This document shows positions 59,076 to 64,000 of a stretch of 64,000 nucleotides of DNA, piece by piece. The notes under the pieces were generated by a model, which worked only from the letters and a program-made list of their open reading frames with translations, did no database searches and had not been told where the DNA came from. The first letter of the stretch is position 1. Each line of letters opens with the position of its first letter. The position numbers and the translations under genes are program-made. Where the stretch lies: assembly GCF_002288925.2 (NCBI RefSeq), contig NW_022098000.1:549149-613148 (forward strand), given 5' to 3'. Source of the DNA: Delphinapterus leucas (Eukaryota > Chordata > Mammalia > Artiodactyla > Monodontidae).

Positions 59076-59320
59076 TAGTTACATGTAGATCTTGATTCTC
59101 CACAAGAGTTAAGAGAGCAGAAAGTAAACTGTATAATGGCTGTATCCTCTGATGATGTAGGTATAGTACAACTATTTCAAAATATGTTGGGGTCAGGAAA
59201 CAGCATATGATTTCTTATTATTTATTTGTTACTATTTGCAATAATCAAACTGGCGGGTAGTATTAGAATTGTTATCCTAAAACTATTGCATATGTCATTT
59301 GGGATAAAGCAAGTAAGTCC
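59076..59320. other. Unassigned intronic sequence
   Basis: No gene or confident repeat. Confidence 0.5.
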
Positions 59321-59326
59321 GTCTGG

Positions 59327-59902
59327 GGGTGTATTAGTCTTGCATTGCTACATAACAAACTCCCACAGAAGTATAGAGGCTTAAAACAAGCCTCTATTAT
59401 CTCAGTTTCTGTGGACAGAAGTCCAGGCATGACAACCATATCCTCTGTTTAGGGGCTCATAAGACTACAATCACTTGGCCACAGCTGGGCTCTAATCTTG
59501 AAGGCTTGACTAGGGAAGGAGCCTCTTACACAGTCCCGTGGTCAGCAGCAGCAGTCAATTCTTTGCAGCTATAAAACTGGTAATTTTTTTCTTTTGCTGT
59601 CAGCCAGAAGGCAATCTCTGCTTCTAGAGGACACCTCAGTTCCTAGAAACCACCCAGGGTTCCTTGTCTCCTGGCTTCCTCAACTCGGTCACTTATTTAA
59701 TCAAGCCTGTAGGAGAGTCTCTAAAGCAAGCCTGCTAAGAAGACTGCATCTTACGGTAAAAGATGCAATCACAGAAGCGAGGCCCCACCACCTTTGCTGT
59801 GTATACTGATTACAAACAAGTCTCACAGTCAAGGCAAAGAGGATGCACAGCAGAAGGCAGGGTTGCTGCGGGTCATGTTAAAATCTGTCCACCATACAGG
59901 AT
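59327..59902 (-). repeat. Old LTR-like interspersed repeat, second copy
   Basis: It begins GTGTATTAGTCTTGCATTGC, has CAACTCGGTCAC-type interior text and GCTTAAAACAAGC, and ends GGTCATGTTAAAATCTGTCC then ACCATAC. Same family plan as 28755-29247. The family name is uncertain (MaLR/ERVL-like suspected). Short open frames in it are not genes. Confidence 0.5.
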
Positions 59903-61573
59903 ACTCCTGAAGAATCAAGCTTTGTGTGTGGATATTATCTTGATGTAACATAGAAGTTAAGCAAATATCCCACAGTCCTGGCTTGAGATGAGGGTATCAG
60001 TGGAAACTCATGAGATGTTCACACCAGGTAGTCTGTGCTCTGTCCAGTGTTCAGTGTTTGTCTATTCAAAAGCCCCAGAAATGAGAACCAACATATGGGT
60101 ATCCCCGGCACCAAGAATGTTGTATTGTACACCATCTTCCATTAAAATAAATCAGAGCTTATTGGACAAATAGCATGTTTTGGGGTGGAAAATCAACAAG
60201 ATGGGTATAGAACACTGTAATTCTTGTCATAGTAGATAATGGGGAGGTTAAGAACAGCTACTAAGGTGATGTCCAAAGAACTCAGAAAGCAACATAAAAA
60301 CCAAACAAAACTCTCCCTGGTCTAAAATGGAATAATCTGAGCTTCATTGGGGTGAAAACTGTAATGTATTGAAACCCTTCAAATATATTTTAATTCAAGA
60401 GTCCATAAAGATATTTTAAAATAAATGAATTTGCTGACTTTGACAAATGATAGGGAATCAATTCCTTATCTTGAAAACTGTTATAAAAATGAAAGAATGA
60501 AGCACTTATTCTGCAAAATTGTGGATAAGTAGAATCATTTATTTATAATAAAATTCCAATTAATAATAAAAAGCATTGATAGGTTTAACAAATTACCGAT
60601 TTGCATCCCCCAGTGAATTAATAGATTCAGGCATTGGGTACCAACAACTGCTGACATCACAAAAACAAGGAGCCATACCACCACACTGCACAGCAGGTAC
60701 TGACCTGCCAAAGGGCTCACATCTGAGTCTGGTAAAATTCCTACATCTAACCATCAATGAGCAAAAGTAAGGAAGCTAGAGGAATGTGTAGACTGTACCA
60801 GAAGCATGTAAGCAACAAAACTCGGCTGTGAGACAGATGAAATAGTCCTCCTCAACAATTAAATTATAAGAAAAAGACAGGGAGAAAACCTTGCCCATTA
60901 ATTTGAGTGATAAAACTATAAAGAATTACAAGAAAGTAATAAGTATAAAATAAAGAAAAATTACTACAAAATTCAGAATAGTGGTTAATTTGGTGGAAGG
61001 TAGGTGATTTTGATTGGAATGTGATACATGAACAGATTCTAGCAAAATTCTATTTCTTAAGCTGAGTGGTAAGTACAAGGTTTCAGTCACAATAATTCAC
61101 TGAGCAATATATTTGTTTTGTGTAGTTTTCTGTATCTACATTTTATTTAACACTTTGCAGTGATTATGTTTGTGAATGTGTATATATGAGTTCAATAAAA
61201 TAGATGGGGAGCAGTTCCAGGTTTTAGGCATGAGTTCTGAGGTAGAGTAAACAGTGGTGATCAAGGAACCTGGCATCCTCCTGTTGGCTGGAGTGCCACG
61301 TGGATGGAAATGGCTCCCAGAATAGTGGAAGCCTGTGGTGGTCAGGACAGAACTCCTCTAGGGGGAAATATATGGAAGATGGTTATGTTAGGAGGTGATG
61401 AAGTGAGGTGAAGAAGTGACAGTCAATCAAAGACAACAACAAAAACAACAGCAAAACAAGAACAACCAGAAAATCCTTTTTTGAATAATTTGAGATTTGA
61501 GTGGATATCAAGAGGAACTATTTAAAGAAATATCTCCTTAACTGTATTCAAGAAATTAATCCTTGAAAAGGTT
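59903..61573. other. Unassigned intronic sequence
   Basis: About 1.7 kb, no coding exon or confident repeat. A patch near 60040-60160 is less AT-rich and unidentified. Confidence 0.5.
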
Positions 61574-62527
61574 TGAGATTTAAAATTTTTTTAAACTGAA
61601 GTATAGTTAATTTACAATGCTGTATTAGTTTCTGGGGTACAGCAAAGTGATTCAATTATACACATATATGCATGTTCTTTTTCATAATCCCTTCCACCAT
61701 GGCCTACTACAGGATATTGAATATAGTTCCCTGTGCTATACAGTAAGACCTTGTTGTTTATCTATTTTTCTAATTTAATTTTTTATTTTATATTGGCTTA
61801 TTGTTGATTTACAATATTGTGTTAGTTTCAGGTGTACAGCAAAGTGATTCAGTTATATGTATACATATATCCATTCTTTTTCATATTCTTTCCCCATATA
61901 GGCATTACAGAATATTGAGTATAGTTCCCTGTGCTATACAGTAGCTCCTTGTCAATTATCTATTTTATATATAGTACTGTGTATATGTTAATTCCAAACT
62001 CCTAATTTATCTCTCTCCCCCTTTGGTAACCATAAGTTTCCCCTTTGGTAACCGTAAGTTTCTTTTTGAAGTCTATGAGTCTGTTTCTGTTCTGTAAATA
62101 AGTTAATTTGTATCATTTTGTTTTAGATTCCACATATAAGTGATATCATATAATATTTGCCTTTGTCTGACTTACTTCACTTAGTATGTTAATCTCTAGG
62201 TGCATCCATCTTGCTGCAAATGGCATTATTTCATTCTCTTTATGGCTGAATAATATTCCATTGTATAAATATACCACATCTTCTTTATCTATTCATCTGT
62301 CAATGGACACTTAGGTTGCTTCCATGTCTTGGCTATTGTGAATAGTGTTGCAATGAACATTGGGGTGCATGTAACTTTTCACATTATGGTTTTCTCCAGG
62401 TATATGCCCAGGAGTGGGATTGCAGGATCGTATGGTAGCTCTATATTTAGATTTTTAAGGAACCTCCATACTGTTCTCCACGGTGTTTGTATCAATTTAC
62501 ATTCCCACTAACAGTGTAGGAGCGTTC
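61574..62527 (-). mobile_element. 5'-truncated L1 with two tandem 3' ends
   Basis: Reverse-strand cetartiodactyl-type L1. Two successive copies of the 3' terminus occur: 61585-61770 and 61775 onwards, each with TACAGCAAAGTGATTCA and TTCCCTGTGCTATACAGTA. The second continues through the 3'UTR into ORF2-terminal text (CTTGCTGCAAATGGCATTAT, GGAGTGGGATTGCAGGATCG). TGAAAAGGTT at 61564-61573 and 62528-62537 is a likely TSD enclosing both copies. A small internal duplication of CCCCTTTGGTAACC also lies at 62019-62055. Confidence 0.92.
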
Positions 62528-62539
62528 TGAAAAGGTTAG

Positions 62540-62795
62540 GGCTTTTTAAAGAGATCATATACTTCTCATAGTTGCTAATTTTCAGGCCCCAAGAGTGGTT
62601 GGTTCTAAAGATAGTTATTGTTCATTTATCTCAAGAAAGCAAAAGAAGTTTACAATCATTATCAACTAATAGATATTAGTCAACAACTCTGTGCTTGGCA
62701 GTGTGAGTGCATTACATTGGCAGATAATTCGATGGCAAAGCACACCTCCTTTCGGTGCATAAATTGTGTAATGAGCAGGACTGTGTCTGCCAGTG
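62540..62795. other. Unassigned intronic sequence
   Basis: No gene or confident repeat. Confidence 0.45.
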
Positions 62796-62799
62796 ACCC

Positions 62800-62930
62800 C
62801 CATGGATGCAGGAAAGCTACTGCTCAACATTTACTGAGCGCCAGTCTGGCCCTGCATGATGCTCCAAAGAGAACTGAATATGTTTTTGTGCCAGAGAGAA
62901 GAGAGGCACCAGTTTTATTAACCAAGAGTC
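62800..62930 (-). repeat. L2/MIR-like fragment
   Basis: CTGCTCAACATTTACTGAGC followed by GCCAGTCTGGCCCTGCATG resembles the antisense 3' terminus of L2. Weak beyond that. Confidence 0.4.
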
Positions 62931-62934
62931 TGAT

Positions 62935-63895
62935 TTGAGAAGAAATAGAAGTTACTAAAATAGAATGCATGCTACAAATGTTAGCCTGCATTTAAATGGA
63001 CATTTTCTCCAAGGAACTCAAAGTTCTAGGTTACTGACTTAATTTTATTTCAAGCTCACATAAATGAAGGGGAAAACATCAGGTACATGATTTTAGCAAG
63101 TGTCACAAAGAATGCTGACCAATGAGCACTTTAAGTATCACTCAGTAGGGTTAGAATGGCAGTTTCTCCTATGAGAAATAAAGTTGCCACAGGCATAATA
63201 TCATTCCCATAACCTACGGGTGACACAGTAATTGGGGATGGCAGACATGTCACATCTTTCACTGCAACCCAGCTGCTGCACTGCCGAGGGGAAAGTAGCT
63301 GTAGAAACACATGGGTGTCTGTTTGGGTGCATGGAAAGCCCAGCACCATCTAAAAGGACAGGCATGACCTTAGCCCTGATCTCACTGACCAGTGCAGTTG
63401 AGTTTACTCTTGGGGTGGGGACCTTATGAGTGTGTTTGTAAAACCTTGGACCTAGAATTGAACTCAGCGGTCACTGAGTTCAAACACATAGATGCTAATC
63501 ATGTAATTGTATCATAACACTCTACACTTTTTAGTTAGGTTGTATAACATACATAAAGAATTATAATTTTTCTAATAATTTTAGCATGAAACATCAATAA
63601 TTATTTAATCACCTTGCTGCTACTCAAAAGAGAAATAAAAGTAATAGAATTTGAAAGTGTAATTCCTTCAGTATTTAATAGAAAGTTATCAAATTAATTT
63701 ACTTAGATAAGTCACTCATTCCATGGTAATAGAAGTTGTTGACAGTTTTCATTTTCTTTCCAGCATACTATGTCTTTCTAAAATTACTTAATAGCCCATA
63801 TGATTGCAATTCATGGTTGCAAGTCAGCTGTCAGAATTACCAATTAATAATTGATACTAATTTTTCATCAGAAGAAGTACCAAGATTTACACATC
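62935..63895. other. Unassigned intronic sequence
   Basis: No coding exon, RNA gene or confident repeat. Confidence 0.5.
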
Positions 63896-63899
63896 ATCT

Positions 63900-64000
63900 C
63901 AGAGTACAGAGGTGAAAATTACACATGCTGGAGCCATATGACTTGGGTCCAATTCTAACTCTGCTTCTTTAGTCCTTGAACAAATCACTTATGCCCCCAA
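63900..64000 (+). repeat. MIR SINE, cut by the window end
   Basis: TGGAGCCATATGACTTGGG, TCCAATTCTAACTCTGC and CTTGAACAAATCACTTATGC are the 5' half of a MIR; the rest lies beyond the window. Confidence 0.7.

Overview
This is mammalian nuclear DNA and almost certainly cetacean. It is AT-rich, has no bacterial or viral gene layout, and is full of interspersed repeats. The best taxonomic marker is a family of about 210-bp tRNA-derived SINEs of the cetacean CHR type. These begin GGGCTTCCCTGGTGG, end in an A-rich tail, and several keep clean target-site duplications (TSDs). Longer, older CHR forms, cetartiodactyl-type L1 3' ends and mammal-wide MIR, L2, L1M and HAL1 relics fill most of the rest. 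No BovB or Bov-A element was noticed, which fits a whale or dolphin better than a ruminant.

The only protein-coding sequence I can support is one 117-bp exon on the minus strand (36744-36860). It has an AG acceptor, a GT donor, an exact 39-codon frame and the core of a STAR-family KH RNA-binding domain with a GPRG loop. The residues match KHDRBS2 (SLM1) and not KHDRBS1 or KHDRBS3. From general knowledge, KHDRBS2 is a very large gene with few exons and huge introns. I therefore read the window as one internal exon with parts of its two flanking introns: 36861-64000 is upstream intron and 1-36743 is downstream intron in the direction of transcription. I did not find the neighbouring coding exons.

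Layout. 1-5.5 kb: MIR and L2 relics, a 107-bp tandem duplication and a small GC-rich block. 5.5-12 kb: an L1 3' end, two CHR SINEs and a mosaic of old minus-strand L1. 12-24 kb: quiet sequence, a plus-strand L1 carrying two nested CHR SINEs, and four more CHR SINEs including a close inverted pair. 24-36.7 kb: old L1, a degraded LTR, a solo-LTR candidate, short tandem duplications and an L1MA-like 3' end. 36.7-37.1 kb: the exon, with a CA/TG microsatellite 130 bp upstream of its acceptor. 37-52 kb: scrambled L1 ORF2 pieces, a 5'-inverted (twin-primed) L1 whose 3' end forms a perfect hairpin, a long CHR SINE and another L1. 52-64 kb: a long CHR SINE, an L1 tail, an inverted tRNA-SINE, a HAL1 element, old LTR-like repeats, an L1 with two tandem 3' ends, and a MIR running off the end.

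I see no operon, CRISPR array, intact transposase, complete provirus or convincing RNA gene, and nothing that looks like an undescribed biological system. The items of most interest are the KH exon with its adjacent UG-repeat tract, the structurally odd L1 insertions and the inverted SINE pair.
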